The notes: generated by a model not told the origin, from the sequence alone. Numbered from the stretch's first letter, positions 33,401 through 45,245 are shown. The stretch is DNA of 64,000 bases from Tretioscincus oriximinensis (GCA_022410635.1 JAJVDF010000588.1:726042-790041); one strand, 5' to 3'. Program-made: numbers and translations.

Positions 33401-34132
33401 CACAGCGAAGAAAAGTCATACCAGTGTTCTGACTGTGGAGAAACTTTCACACTCAAATGGGGCATTGTAGCCTACCACGTTGACCCCACAGGGAAGAAGG
33501 TGTACAAATGCTCGACTTGCAAGAAGAACTTTAAGCAACGGGCGAACATGATAAAGTACGGGCTCCTGAACGAGCAAAATGTAGAAGCGCAAGGGATCAA
33601 CACTGGGGTATCTGGCTCCAAGAAGGCAGAAGAAGACATTATAGACACTCGGGTGCAATTGGAGAATGAAGACGAAAGAGCGTGCAAGATCTTGATTGGT
33701 CCCAGCGGCGAAATCTACAACTTTAAAAATCCACCAAAACTGTACAAGGGCAAACGAAGGAGCCCGTGCCCCATCTGTGGGAAAATCTTTGCCACGCAGT
33801 CAAGCGTCAATAGACATCAGAGGATCCACACAGGTGAGAAACCGTATCAATGCTCTCATTGTGGAAAAAGCTTCAACCAGAAAACAAGTCTCCTAACCCA
33901 CATTGTCATCCACACAGAGCAAAAGCCGTATCAGTGCTCAGAGTGCGGCAAAAGCTTCCGGCACTCGTCGGGTCTCCTGGTCCACCAGCGAATGCACACG
34001 GGAGAGAAGCCCTACAAGTGCTCCGTCTGCCGGAAGAATTTCAGCCAGCGAGCGCATGTGATCAAGCACATCGTGAGGAAGCACGCGAGAGATAAGCAGT
34101 CAGTCTGTGTTTCTCAAATGATTGAAAGCTGA
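29522..34132 (+). CDS. Gene 2: SCAN-domain C2H2 zinc-finger protein with repeated N-terminal segment
   Basis: Three coding exons (29522-30418, 31543-31657, 33030-34132) total 2115 nt, 704 residues. Domains in order: IKQEPEE (SUMO-type) at residues 42-48; WETQWQDFLK at 54-63; three tandem copies of a 31-36 residue unit at about 72-174; SCAN domain at about 205-290 ([31 protein letters not shown]); linker exon with another IKPE site; fingers from about residue 414. There are eight finger units; units 3 and 4 keep both Cys but have lost both His. Fingers 1-4 and 5-8 are separated by about 65 residues. Inferred role: SCAN-paired DNA-binding regulator. The start is the ATG about 50 nt after acceptor cttctgttgcag, so a 5'UTR exon lies upstream. 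Confidence 0.92.
30715..31000 (-). mobile_element. CR1 fragment in intron 1 of gene 2
   Basis: From aagaacataagaatat to the 'aaagctatccaaact' block. Confidence 0.7.
31155..31445 (+). mobile_element. Type 2 SINE in intron 1 of gene 2
   Basis: Full order of blocks, ending tataaaaagccagttcttttt, about 100 bp before exon 2. Confidence 0.75.
31543..31657 (+). CDS. Gene 2 exon 2: short linker exon
   Basis: 115 nt between ttaatattacag and ATAG|GTAACA, phase 0 in and phase 1 out. It reads GSEMFDKLACDLSKMEW near the start and CVEIKPES near the end. Size and phases match the linker exons of the other three genes; the sequence is hardly similar. Confidence 0.85.
32034..32322. mobile_element. hAT-like element in intron 2 of gene 2
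   Basis: Ends ctcctcaaactacc and aagtttgaggatccctg are inverted, with ccggcccgc and ctggccccc blocks as in hAT MITEs. No clear 8-bp duplication. Confidence 0.5.
32690..32895. mobile_element. SINE and CR1 fragments
   Basis: Reversed SINE head to about 32810, then a CR1 tail ending tcttatgttctta. Confidence 0.5.
33030..34132 (+). CDS. Gene 2 exon 3: finger exon
   Basis: 1103 nt after acceptor cctctcccag, phase 1 in, completing a Gly codon. About 75 residues of spacer precede finger 1 (CSACGKVF). The last finger has four residues between its two His. It ends MIES and TGA. Confidence 0.93.
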
Positions 34133-34189
34133 TGGGAACTTTCCCTCCTCTCTGATAAAACTGCAGAGAATTGTTGTCCTGTTCAGTAG

Positions 34190-34372
34190 TGCACAAATTA
34201 AGGTCACCAGATAGAATCTGGGATAGAGGTCTGGGCCTTTAATGTATGTGAAAAAAGTGATTTTTCCTCCTGATGCTGCAGCAGACATTAGAAGCTGCAC
34301 CTGGTGAAAATTCCTCTGTTCTATATCTATTAAAGATGCAAACATCTATCCTGGATTTTATCTGGTGATCAT
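34190..34372. mobile_element. MITE X copy
   Basis: Inverted ends ggtcaccagatagaatctgg and ctggattttatctggtgatc. Just past the gene 2 stop. A 17-base G run lies at 34645. 34380-35540 is otherwise unassigned. Confidence 0.6.
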
Positions 34373-35604
34373 ATCATAAATGGAACAGATTTCACAATGG
34401 AAAAGTTATGTAAGCTGACCCAAATATCGATAAGAGGCAGAATTAGTCATCCTTTGTCATGGAGACAAAGTCTGTATCTCAGAGATGGTTTCTAGATGGT
34501 GGCGTGCCCTAGGCCAATGTGCCCATCGCCAATGTGCCCATCCTACTTCTGATGCCCATTAGAAACAGTTCCAAAGGGACCACCTCTGAATATGCTTTTG
34601 AGATATATTTCTGTTGCTGTTCATCCCTGTGAGCCCCACAAGAATGGGGGGGGGGGGGGGNGAAAGCTAGTGCAGCAAGTTATAAGAAAAACCCAAAGCT
34701 CCAATGTGGGTGGATTTCATCACTCATAGCACTGTTAGTGCTGAATCCGCAGCAGCGCTTTAGAATTTATGGACAGACATTAGCCCAAGAATTTCATCTC
34801 TGGTTTCTGACACCATTTATGAGTGCTGATACCATTTATGTTTCAATCCAGCAGAAAGTGTATGTTGATAGCTTCATCTCTGTTACTAATTCTGCTGTTG
34901 ATGTGCTTTATGCAGTTCCTGAAACCCCATAGAAACCGCATTCTCTTTACAAATTCCCCCCCCACCACAAAATCTGGTTTAGGCATTTCTCAGAGGTTTT
35001 TTTTTCTGCCTAAAGAGACCCTACTTTTCCTCAAATATTTTAAATCCTGTAGCATTTCTCTCAATATTTGTTATACAACATTCAAGGATTCCACAAAGTC
35101 TTATTTGGAAAGGGTATGAGAATACATTTCATGGTCCGTCTTTGGGCTTAATACTTGACTATTAAGAGACTGAGGGTTAGGCTCAGCAAGGGAAAGTATT
35201 TTTTTCATTTCAGAGGATCAGTGGTCTGCAGAATTTCCTACCAGAAGGGGTGATATGGTAGCCAGCCAGGAGACGTTTATAAAGGGAGTTCATGGAATCA
35301 ATTTCAGAAAAAAATACTTTCGCTTGTGTAGTTTGTGGAGAATAGATGCATTTTGGATACTAGAATGGGTTGCTAGGTATCAATTCCAGTGTGGAGAGGC
35401 AGATTGAATGCTCTAAAAGGCTATTTGCAGAAAGCCAAGAGTAGATGAAGGTTTAGCCTTCATCTTCCTCTTTGTGATCCTTAGAAGCAATTGATAGACC
35501 TGACACTGAACAAAAGACCTCCTCTTTTGTTCTCACATAGATTTCCCATAAAAACATAAGAAAAGCCATACTGGATCAGGCCACATAAGGGATTCCATGT
35601 TACC

Positions 35605-35971
35605 TAGGCTGACCAGATGACTCCTTTTGGTGGGGAACCCGGTGTTGGGATATCTACCCCACCCTCCGTAGGGGGCTTTCCCCATTTTTTGCTGAGGAAT
35701 TTTTTTTTAAAAATCCACTGCACCACCACTAGGGGGCTCTGGCAACTGGGGCCAGCTCCTGAAGGCACCCTCCCATCAGTAAAAAAATTAAATGCAAGTT
35801 TCTCACGCACTTTGAAAATGTCTTGCGCACTTCAAACATTTTTTTCACATGATTCAAAAAATTCCCGGGCGTCGATTTCGGAGGGGTATGCATGTTGGAG
35901 GATAATTTAAATATTCATGAATATACAAATTAGCATGAATATTAATTGCCCCAGAAAATCTGATCAGTCTA
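35605..35971. mobile_element. hAT-like element, long form, copy 2
   Basis: Left end TAGGCTGACCAGATGA, interior 'ccaccactagggggctctgg', right end CTGATCAGTCTA. Flanks gttacc/taacc match only in part. 35980-36655 is unassigned. Confidence 0.65.
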
Positions 35972-36662
35972 ACCTAATATTATTCTGAATGCTGGAAGTT
36001 TGGATACAGGGAGATCTGGACATTTTTGTAGAGCACGTCTGTTATAATTGTTACCCTGGATTCAAATTCCGAGTCAGATATTGCTGTGTTAGCTTAATTT
36101 ATTTCTCACCTTGTAAGGATGAAATGGAGGCGCACTGATCATTGTGCTCTTTAAAGGAAAGGTGGAATATAATCAATGAATAATAAAGTTAACTGGTCTC
36201 ATTTTCTCCCCCTCAGAGTTGCCATTTTAAGGAAAAGGGAAAGAGAGAATGATGAGACGTTTTCCTGCATTTTCCTAACCAAATACATCTACTTAACTAA
36301 AGCAGCAATGATGATCATGAGTCTATTCATTTTAGGGAAAATTTTTGTCTAAGCTGTACTGTTAGGCCTTACTGCAAATATATATTTTTTGTTAGAGAGG
36401 AAGATTGAAAGTTTGGAGATGCATGAATTCCAAAAAAATATTGTTTTTCTGTCAGAGTAGATGTATGCTGCGGCGATTTCTTGAATCTGCATTCTTCAAT
36501 GAACTATTAGAGAAATTTTCCTTTTTCATTACTGCAAATAAATGGTATGGTAAATTCTAAACATTCTGATTTACACACAAAACCCCCTCATAAAGTTGGA
36601 AACACAGAAAATAGCCTCTTTGGACGTTAGGAGTTTTTACTAAACTGAATCCTGCCTTCAAC

Positions 36663-36827
36663 CCAATTTGGTATAATAGTTAAAAGTGCCAGACTCTTAT
36701 CTGGAAGTCTTCAGGTTCAGTTCCACACTTCTTCATGTAGCCAGTTGGGTGTCCTTGGGCTATTGAACTCTCTCAGCCTCAAAAAAGCTATGTGTATTAC
36801 CCTTTGGGGAAAAGGGCAATATAAATT
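36663..36827 (+). mobile_element. Type 1 SINE, shortened
   Basis: Head and body with a deleted middle; tail reads ggcaatataaattatt and runs into TTA repeats. Confidence 0.65.
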
Positions 36828-36844
36828 ATTATTATTATTATTAT

Positions 36845-37150
36845 TGACATAAAAGCAACAGTACACCACAGCAAATGAGATAGATATGCTGGATTTCGTA
36901 TCACAATATCACAAAGTCAAACACTTCCCAAGTGTCTAGGACTGTGTGATGTATTTTCGTACGATGCGCGCAGATCCGAGCAAAGTGGCATTTTGCAATT
37001 GACAGATGGTGATTTTGTCAACACCAATTGTCTTCAGGTTTTGGGCTAGGTCTTTGGGCACAGCCCCCAGTGTGCCATTTACTACTGGAATCACTTTCAC
37101 TGGTTTGTGCCAGAGTCGCTGCAGTTCAATTTTCAGGTCTTGATATCGGC

Positions 37151-37151
<1 letters not shown>
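36845..37151 (-). mobile_element. LINE 3' coding end, R4/Dong-like
   Basis: The minus strand is open for about 64 codons with WHKPVKVIPVVNGTLGAVP then LLGSARIVRKYI before TAG. This C-terminal pattern is that of the R4/Dong clade as I know it. TTA repeats flank both ends. Confidence 0.55.

Positions 37152-37222
<71 letters not shown>
37152..37222. repeat. TTA microsatellite
   Basis: About 70 bases of uninterrupted (TTA)n. A shorter run is at 36826-36844. Confidence 0.95.
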
Positions 37223-37904
37223 TCATCTCAGAAAATTCTCCTGCTACCTTTTTAGTTGCATCATTAATGCCATTTTTGAAACATGAAGGCCTTTTTGGTA
37301 CACCCCTAGCAATAGTCTGAACCTGTGGTGCGTAACATTAGGCAAAGAGTGGCCTGGTTTGTAACAGCATCTTCTGCATGACCTCCTCTTTGCAGGCTCT
37401 GGGCTACACATTTTGTGACACATTTTGACATGCTACCAAAATGCATCTCATGGTAGTCCAAAACATGGGAGGTATTGCCTTCTGCATGCAGCAAAGTTGG
37501 ACCTTTTTAGACAGTGAAGTACATTAATCCTAGGCTGTATTCACACAGCACTTGCTTATTCCAGGTTTGAAAAATAAACCTGCTTGTTGATTTTGTGATT
37601 TTAATTTGTCTCCTCCATACCTTTACTGCATATTTTGACTTTTGTCACTTGTTTTTGCTCCCAACAATGGTACCCCAAGAAAGAGTGACGTTACTTCCGG
37701 TCCTGTCCTGGAAGTGACACCCCAAAATATCCGCATGCATGAGGAGAACTCCAAATGCCCAAGATTTTCAGGCTCCTGGGGCAAGATTTCCCATCGGAAA
37801 ATTTCCTGCACACCTCCATTGCGAGAAGAAACGGGATTCAGACTGACAAAGCTGAGGCAGTGAGCCACATTCAATTGTCACCACACAATTCTTGTCACCA
37901 CACC

Positions 37905-38700
37905 TTAGAAAATATATTGTGGAACTGGAGAATATGCAAAAAAGGGCCACAGGAATGACTGAAGGGTTGGAGCACCTCCCTTATGAAACTAGGGTGCAGC
38001 ATCGAAGTCTCTTCAGGCTTGAAAGAAGGCATTTATAAGAGGTGATCTGATGAAGTTTATAAAACCACACATGNGGTGGATAAGATGAATAGAAAGAACA
38101 GTTTCCTTGAAACTGATGGGCAGAAGAGTTAAAGTAGACAAGGGAAAGTATTTTTTCACCCACAGTGTCATTCAGTCTGTGGAAATTGTTTCCAGAAGAG
38201 GTGATGGTACCTAGCAGCCTGGATAGCTTGAAGACAGGATTAGACAAGTTCATGGAAGCCAAGCGTATAAATAGATACTATTCTGGATCTATTGATGCTG
38301 CCTCCTCGATGGAGCAACAAGGGATATTCCTGAATAGCATTTGCAGGGAGACGAGAATAGGAGAAGGTTTTGTCTTCCTGTCAGGTATACCACATGTTTG
38401 AGCCTGCTCAAGTGCAGTTGGTGGGCCACTGTGGAGGACAAAATGTTGGACTAGATTAGGCTGACCAGATGACCCCTTTTGGGGGGTGGGTTGAAAACCC
38501 GTTTTTGTGGTGCCTCCCAGTTTTTTCTGAGGAAATTGTTTTCAAAAAATATTTTTTTTGAAAAATCTTTTTTTTAAAAAAAATTTCCTCAAAAAAATCT
38601 GGGAGGCGCCTGAAAAAAACCCCCAAAAAACCCCCCCAAAAAGGGGTCATCTGGTCAGCCTAGATGGGCTCTGGCATCGTTCAGCAGGGTTCCTCTGACG
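37905..38700 (+). mobile_element. CR1 3' part, interrupted
   Basis: Forward orientation; covers the ggagaatatgcaaaaaaggg to tail region. The frame 37981-38262 on the other strand is a shadow. 37230-37900 is unassigned. Confidence 0.75.
38457..38663. mobile_element. Foldback hAT-like element, short form, copy 3
   Basis: Ends TAGGCTGACCAGATGA and TCATCTGGTCAGCCTA. Inserted in the CR1 block 'ggactagatgggctctgg', so the empty site can be read from sister CR1 copies. Confidence 0.8.
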
Positions 38701-39059
38701 TTATGGAAAATCTAGTTTTGAGTGGAGAAGAAATAGAAGCAAACATTTTTTCAATCTCCTTTCCTCCCATACTAGATTATTTTCTGCAGTCCAGACAGAA
38801 CCAAATTGTGTGTTGTTTAGCAACCAAGGCCAGGACCAGGTGATTCCTCACCTGTCATCTCTCCCCACTTTGGGGCTATCAAATAGTCTGTGCTAGTTAA
38901 TGTTGGCAGCAGGGGCAATTTGAAAGACAGTATTCACAATGGCCGTTCTTAGATCAACATAAGCATTTTGCTTCATACATATTTATAAAATCACTTATTT
39001 TCCCCAAAGAGAAACGGTTTTAACTTTTGTCTGCTTCCTCCCTATTTTCAGACGCTATT

Positions 39060-39200
39060 GTTTTTCATTAAGTCCAATTTTGTACTTTGTTTTTATGGAT
39101 GTTAATCACCCTAAGACCTTCGGCTAGAAGGCGGGACAGAAGTGTGAACAAATAAAATAAAATGAAAGAAAGAATGAATGAATAAATAAATAAATAAAGC
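39060..39200 (+). mobile_element. L2-like 3' tail
   Basis: ccctaagaccttcggctag module followed by (AAAT)n/(GAAT)n. Confidence 0.6.
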
Positions 39201-39539
39201 ACGTGTTAAAGGAACTGAATACCAATGGCCTTGCTTTGGTTTAAAGTTCGTTTTCCAGACCTATTTTGACAGTAAAAATAAACTAATCTGGAAAAAAAGA
39301 GAGGACAGCTGGGATGCTCAGCAAGGGATTCCGTATTTATTTGACACACCTGGTGTTTCTTGGGGTTTTGTGTGTGAAAGAACACCCCCAAACCATCACA
39401 AANNATNNNAGTCTGGCTGATTATCTGGAAATCTTTAATTGTCCAGTAAAACACCAACAGAAGATAAGAGTGGTTAGGTACGCACAGCAAAGGTATTGTC
39501 TTATTTTATTTTCCATTGAGATAGTCAGAGGTGAGATTT

Positions 39540-40030
39540 TTATTTCTATTGATTTATCTTTTTGTAAATGTTTATTTTTTATAATTGTTATTGTGTTTTA
39601 TTGCAAACACATAACACACATCAAACACTGAAGACATAACTTCTAACATATTAGTGTACATACATGAAAACCCCATCTCTTCCACACGCACACACCTCTC
39701 TTGATGAAAATAAAAAATTAAATGGTATTTCTTTGCTCTAAGGTCATCTAGACAGCATGTGTTAATACTGTGTTTATGATCANAAACTCCAAAGACGACG
39801 GTTTTTGCATTTTAGCGTTCCTTGCTATTCTTTCTTCTCCTCCATAGTCGTAAAGCATAAACTCCATTAAGTATTAATACGATTGTCCACTATCCCATAT
39901 TACTCCCATATTTCCATTGTCTAACTATAACAATATGTTCTGCCCATATAGTCTGCTTTACTACATACACATCCTCATAGTTAAATCTTAGATTTTGAAT
40001 CTGGTTCATTATCATCAATTCTGGCGATAT
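39540..40030 (-). mobile_element. L1-like 3' end
   Basis: Minus strand ends with AATAAAACAC and an A-rich end. Internal similarity is weak. Confidence 0.35.
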
Positions 40031-40644
40031 AAAAATGTTTACATTATCACTGATACATTATCATTATCTTTCTCCAGAAGGAAGCAATTTCCTGGCAGGT
40101 ATACCATATATACAAATAGTAAGCTCTCACTGGACGTTGCAGGGGAACTCTACCTGTGACAACAGTGCAGGAGTTCTGTACCGTCTTTATCACATTTTGT
40201 TATCTCAATATCCCACAGGAGATTTTTTTAACAGCCCACACTCACTTCGTAGACAAATGGCTATGAGGTTCCGTGCAGTTCTAGTAAGACATTAAGACCA
40301 CATCAAATGAAGGAAAAGTAATGTTTCAGCTTTGGTAAATTTTTCCAGGAAGCATTCCGAAAGGTAAGAAGGGAAAAGCAAAATCTCCTTCAGAAGCAGA
40401 AAGTTTCTGAATGTGAAAATTCGTATTTGATCAGCAGACATGAACATTATCAGGGAACGAAAGCAGAGAGGTGTGACACCTTGGCAAGATTTTAAAGGCT
40501 TGGGCAGAAACGGAAGGTGACTTTAGAACCTTTGCATATTCAACTTTTACAAGCATTGGAAAACATGGGACAAAGTTCACAGGATGTCTAAGGGGAGAAG
40601 ATTACTATAGTCAGAATGTTATCAATAAGTTTCCAATCCCTTGA

Positions 40645-41030
40645 TAGGCAATTAAGAAACTCTTGTCACACAGTGGTCCACCAATTGCACCTGGACAGGC
40701 TGATGTGAAAGGCAAACCCCTCACCTGTTCTCAACTCCATGCAAATGGTATTTCAGGAATCCTGCCCCTTGCTCCATCCCGGAGGCATTATCATCAAGAG
40801 ACCCATCCTAGTAACTATATCCTTGGTTTCCACAAACTTGTCTAATCCTGCCTTAAAGCTATCCAGGCTGCTAGCTTCCTCCACTGGAAGTACGGTCCAC
40901 AGACCAGTTGCCCTCTGGGTGGAAAAAACACTTTCCCTTGTCCGTCCCAATTCTTCTGCCCATCAGTTTCAAGAAACACCTCATGGTCCTAATGTGATAG
41001 AGGAAATAAATAGTAGTCCAAGGAAATCTT
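40645..41030 (-). mobile_element. CR1 fragment
   Basis: Runs from near the tail to the 'tttcaagaaacacctc' block. Confidence 0.7.
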
Positions 41031-41274
41031 TCTGTTCTGGAATTTCTCAGAGTAGGTCTTCAAAGAAACACCTAGTGGCATTAGAATAGAGTTCTAATAA
41101 GCATGATGGTGTTCAATTCCCAAGTGCTAAATTTTGATGAGCTGGACCTATTATTGCTACATTCATGGCCTGACTGTACCCTTCCATATCCCCAAAATGA
41201 AGGCAAAATATTAACATGCAGCCTAGCAAGAGCGTTTGGACCAATTGTGGGAGCCCAGATAACTGGACTAGAGG

Positions 41275-42052
41275 TAGGCTGACCAGATGACCCCTTTTGG
41301 GAGGGGGAACCTGGTTTTGGGGTGTCTACCCTGCCCTCTCTGTGGGGGTGTCATTCCCCTGGTTTTTGCTGATGATTTTTTTTAAAAAAAATACAGTGAT
41401 ACCTCGGTTCTCGAACGCCTTGACTTTCGACCAAATCGGTATTCGACCAGGAGATTCGAGAAACTTTTGTCTTGGAATCTGAACAAATATTTGGAACTCG
41501 GAACTTCCGAGATGAGCCGAGTTGAGCCGAATGGCGTTCATTTGGCCCAGCGCGCCTTGCTTGCGTCATCATTGCTTCGGTTCTCGAACGATTTGGTTCT
41601 CGACCGTCCTCCTGGAACGAATTATGTTCGAGAACCGAGGTATCACTGTATATAAAAATTCACTGCACCACTACCAGGGGGCTCTGGCATCTGGGGCCAG
41701 CTCCTTAAGGCACCCTCCTCCCCTCAGTAAAAAAAATTCTCACACACTTCAAAAATTTCCCACACACCTCCCAAAANTTTTTTTGGGAATGTTTTTAAAA
41801 AACAATTCACTGCACCACCACTAGGGGACTCTAGCAACCGGGGCCAGCTCCTGAAGGCACCCTCCAGCACATTTCTTTTAAAAAATGTAAATTTCTGATT
41901 CTCGCACTCTTTGAAAAATTCTCACATGCATCACAGATTTCTTGGATGTGAATTTCAGAGGGGAATGAATGTTGGTGAGTGATTCCTGAATATGCAAATT
42001 AGCATGAGTATTAATTACCTCGGTTTGTTCCTCAGAAAATCTGTTTAGTCTG
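41275..42052. mobile_element. hAT-like element, long form, copy 3, with nested MITE
   Basis: Left end TAGGCTGACCAGATGA, right end ctgtttagtctg. The 'ccacta.caggggctctgg' block occurs twice (near 41670 and 41815), so it is internally duplicated. Confidence 0.65.
41394..41648. mobile_element. Tigger-like MITE, copy 1
   Basis: 255 bp, perfect 23-bp inverted ends starting CAGTGATACCTCGG, flanked by TA on both sides. Confidence 0.85.
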
Positions 42053-42119
42053 CCCAGGTCATTGGCCTGATCTAGCATTAGGACGTCTATGTCCCTATGA
42101 AAAAAATTAGCTTAGCATC

Positions 42120-42360
42120 ATGGCCTTGGTGTGGGGCAATAAAGGGTTAACGGAATAGTAGAGAGCAAAGCTGCCGTTCCTAGAGGGGAAGGGCAGGGTG
42201 AGGGCGGGGGCGTTTAGTCCCCTGTTGCAAGTCGCTGGTCCTCCATATCGCCGCACGGATGACCCAGCTGGCTCCACCCCTTCCCCAGGGACTGGGTTTG
42301 AATTTCTTCCCACGAGGGCTTTTGCAGGCGTCCACGCGGGCGGATGAGTGAGTTTATTTC
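42120..42360 (+). promoter_or_regulatory. GC-rich promoter and first-exon candidate for gene 3
   Basis: CpG-containing block with GC-box-like gggcgggggcg, ending at a strong donor GGATGA|GTGAGT (exon end 42347). Position 4 kb upstream and strand suit a noncoding first exon of gene 3. The transcription start is not determinable. Confidence 0.45.
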
Positions 42361-42450
42361 CCTCTGTTTTTTCCTTCTTAAAGGGGATCGTCTGCAGGAA
42401 AGAGGGGAATCAGGATCTGATGACGATGAATAAAAAAAATTAGGAAGGAT

Positions 42451-42500
42451 CTCGGGGGGGGAGGGGGGGAAGGGGGGGAAGGGGGAGGGGATGAAGGAAG
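42451..42500 (+). repeat. G-run tract
   Basis: Five runs of five or more G within 50 bases; G-quadruplex type, near the gene 3 first-exon candidate. Confidence 0.8.
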
Positions 42501-42782
42501 GTCGGAGGGCTGCGTAGCCCCTCCCACCTACTCACCTGGTTTAGGGACGGAGAGGAAGGGGAGCCGTGGATTTTTATTTTATTTTTATTTGACTTTCCAA
42601 ACGCAACGCATTTTGCTTTTGCAGGCAGTGAGATAATTCTGCAGTCCTGCTTTGCTCCCTCCCTTCCCCTTTTGCTTACATAAGGAAGGCTTTGCTTTTG
42701 CTCTGCTATAGGGGGCGCATGAAAACCAGCCAGCCGGTCGGTCATGGATTCCAGAAACGGCAGCCGGAAATAGTTCTTTAAA

Positions 42783-43100
42783 AGAAGAAGAAGAAGAAGA
42801 ACTCGGTTCTTATATCCCGCTTTTCTCACCTTTCAAAGGGACTCAAAGCGGCTTACAAGGATATATTTTGCCCAAAGGCTGACATTCTATCTTCCCCACC
42901 AGGCTGTGGTGGTTCCCATTTATCTAGTTGCAGTCAGTTGCAATTTCTTGCAATTCATGCTTTCGAATAGCTGGGCTGGCTAGAGCTCCAGGCTAGTGGA
43001 AGGTGCTCAGCCCTCCCCACGTCCCACACAGGGCCTCGAAACCCCATCTCCCAGGCGAGAGACGGATTCCTAAGCGACTGNGCTATCCGTGCACCAGAAG
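42783..43100 (-). mobile_element. Type 2 SINE
   Basis: Near full length, from (aag)n tail to tRNA-like head 'cctaagcgactgngctatcc'. Confidence 0.8.
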
Positions 43101-43269
43101 CAAGCGGGCGGGCGGGCTGGGCGCGTCAATGTGGGGGTTTCAGCTTCCGGCCTTGCGACCCCCACCTGCTGAAATTGCTCAGTCCACCTCTGAGCAGGTT
43201 GCCGGTTGTCAACAATAACAAAACGACCAGCTTCCGGTTTCTCACCTTCAGGCAGAATTTTTTGTTTCC

Positions 43270-43620
43270 GGTTTTATGGTTATCCCTTGTTTTCCTGCCT
43301 GCTTTTCTATGCCTTTTTTTTTTTTATGATGGCAAGGGCTTAGCAAAGCTTGGATGCCCAGCAGCTTCAGGACTGCAAAAGTAGCACAAAATGCATGTAG
43401 GGTGCAACAGATGGGCCTGGTGGGAAGTGTAGTCCACCTCTGAGCAGCCTCTTGCCCCCAGCCTGCACATGGGNCTTGCAGACTACAGCTCTCTCGGCCT
43501 TCACCACAACTAGCCCAGGGAGGGATAAAGCCTTTTTCACCCATCAGCGCCCTGTCCTACCCACAGAAACATATTTGCTGTTGGCAGGAAATTGGCTAAT
43601 GGACCGTTCTATAGCAGTAC
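43270..43620 (+). repeat. Repeat Z copy
   Basis: Carries ggtgggaagtgtagtcc and, about 60 bp on, gcagactacagctctct. Confidence 0.6.
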
Positions 43621-43621
43621 A

Positions 43622-43718
43622 CAGGTGAAACCCTGTTATAATGAATGTCCAGGAGGCAGGTGGATATGCTCGTTATGATTTCATTATATTGGGGTTCTTT
43701 ATAACAGGGTTTCACCTG
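43622..43718. mobile_element. 97-bp MITE, Tigger-like ends
   Basis: Inverted ends caggtgaaaccctgttata. No TA duplication visible. Confidence 0.6.
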
Positions 43719-43804
43719 CCATTCAAATCAGAATCAATGGGAAAGCCCCGCTCTTCCTAGAAATGGAGCGAGCAATTGGGGGTCTCAGAGAAGAGGACTA
43801 TGCT

Positions 43805-43968
43805 GGGATAGGTTTTCCACCTAAAGTCCAGGATAGAGCTTTAGACAGTTAATGCATGTGAAAAAAGGGATTTTGTCTTCAGGTGCCATAGGCATTAGAA
43901 GCTGCACCTGGAGAAAAGCCATCTCACCTATTGCCATTCTATCCCAGATTTTCTCTGCTAATCCTATT
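43805..43968. mobile_element. MITE X copy
   Basis: Left ccacctaaagtccaggatag, right ctatcccagattttctctg. Confidence 0.5.
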
Positions 43969-43969
43969 A

Positions 43970-44118
43970 GGATGCATCTCCACATCATGTATTTATTCCA
44001 CTCTAACTGNATATTCCACAACAAAGCGCTGTGGGGATGAATTTATTCCAGAATAGCCATTCTTTATTGTGGAATATCTAGTTATAGTAGAATAAATAAG
44101 TGATGTGGGGATGCAGCC
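43970..44118. mobile_element. Harbinger-like MITE
   Basis: 149 bp, inverted ends ggatgcatctccacatca / tgatgtggggatgcagcc, TTA on both sides (43967-43969, 44119-44121). Confidence 0.7.
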
Positions 44119-44230
44119 TTAAACTTTAACCGTCATTGGTCTTATGGTTGATGTGGCACCAGTGAAAATTCAGTATCAGTTCAGAGCCCAGGGAGTTCGG
44201 ATATAACTGCAAGGGTGGTTTCTCCTCTCA

Positions 44231-44340
44231 TTGCAGGCACTGTGAGTATTTTTAACTGTCCTTACGATTTTTCTAATGGGATCTGTCCTAAGATGTTTGG
44301 GTATGGGGTGCAATATAAATGTAAGTAAGGAAGTAAAAAG
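44231..44340 (+). mobile_element. L2-like 3' tail, worn
   Basis: ctaagatgtttgggtatgg module. 44340-45040 is unassigned. Confidence 0.45.
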
Positions 44341-45044
44341 AGAAACCTCCTGAGAGAAAAACTGAGCGAGGTGGGGTCCGCAAGGCAGTCAAAATTTGAC
44401 TGGCACAGAATCTGGCAGAGTCAAGTATTAATGGTCCATCTATAAACACGGAACAGCAATAAGCTGCCATGGTGGAGAATTTGGATGTAAACTCAGGAGT
44501 GGCATAGGAAACAAATAGGCCTCCACATATTGTCAAGCTTAAACAGAAGGCAACGTGTCAAGGAAGACAGAAATCCATACGTCANAACCCATCAGGTAGG
44601 GAGCACCTTCTCAGATTCTTTCTTCAAGGCAGTTGACCACGTGACCAGCCTAAGATAGGCTCTTGCCTGTCTCTGCCTGTGATTGCAATGGCTGAGGCTA
44701 AGAAGCNACATGGTTGCTATGTGGAAAAAAGGTGAGGCTCCTCAACCTTTTATATTTGCTTAGAAAAGAATGCCAGGGCTCCTGCACCACTGAAATTCCT
44801 TTCTGCGCACAAAGGGGCAGGAGTCCGGCCATTCTGTCCTCTATGCAGCAGTATGAGCCTGTTTTGCCCAGTTTTGGGTTACTCTAGGGTCTAGGTGGTC
44901 ATCTCTATGGTATGGACAATTGAGATCTGATGTCTCTGTAACCAGGGAAACCCTGTGGAATCTCAGGAAAGGCGGAAAAGGTGAGAAAACCAACAGTTAC
45001 AGGCAATGTAGAAAAACTAGAAACAATCAAAANCAGCTTGTTAA

Positions 45045-45245
45045 GAATATAAGAGGAACCCTGCTGAATGGGGTCAGAGCCCATCTAGCCCAGCATTCTG
45101 TCTCACACGGCCGTCCACCAAGTGCACCTGGGTGGCTTCATGCAGAAGAAGGCAAAACCCTCACCTGTTCTTGACTCCCGGCAAATGGCATTTCAGGGAT
45201 GCTGCCTGTTTTTCTATCCTCATAGCCTTTAATACATCTGTTCCT
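45045..45245 (-). mobile_element. CR1 fragment
   Basis: From taagaatataagagga to the 'atttcagggatgctgcctg' block. Confidence 0.65.
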
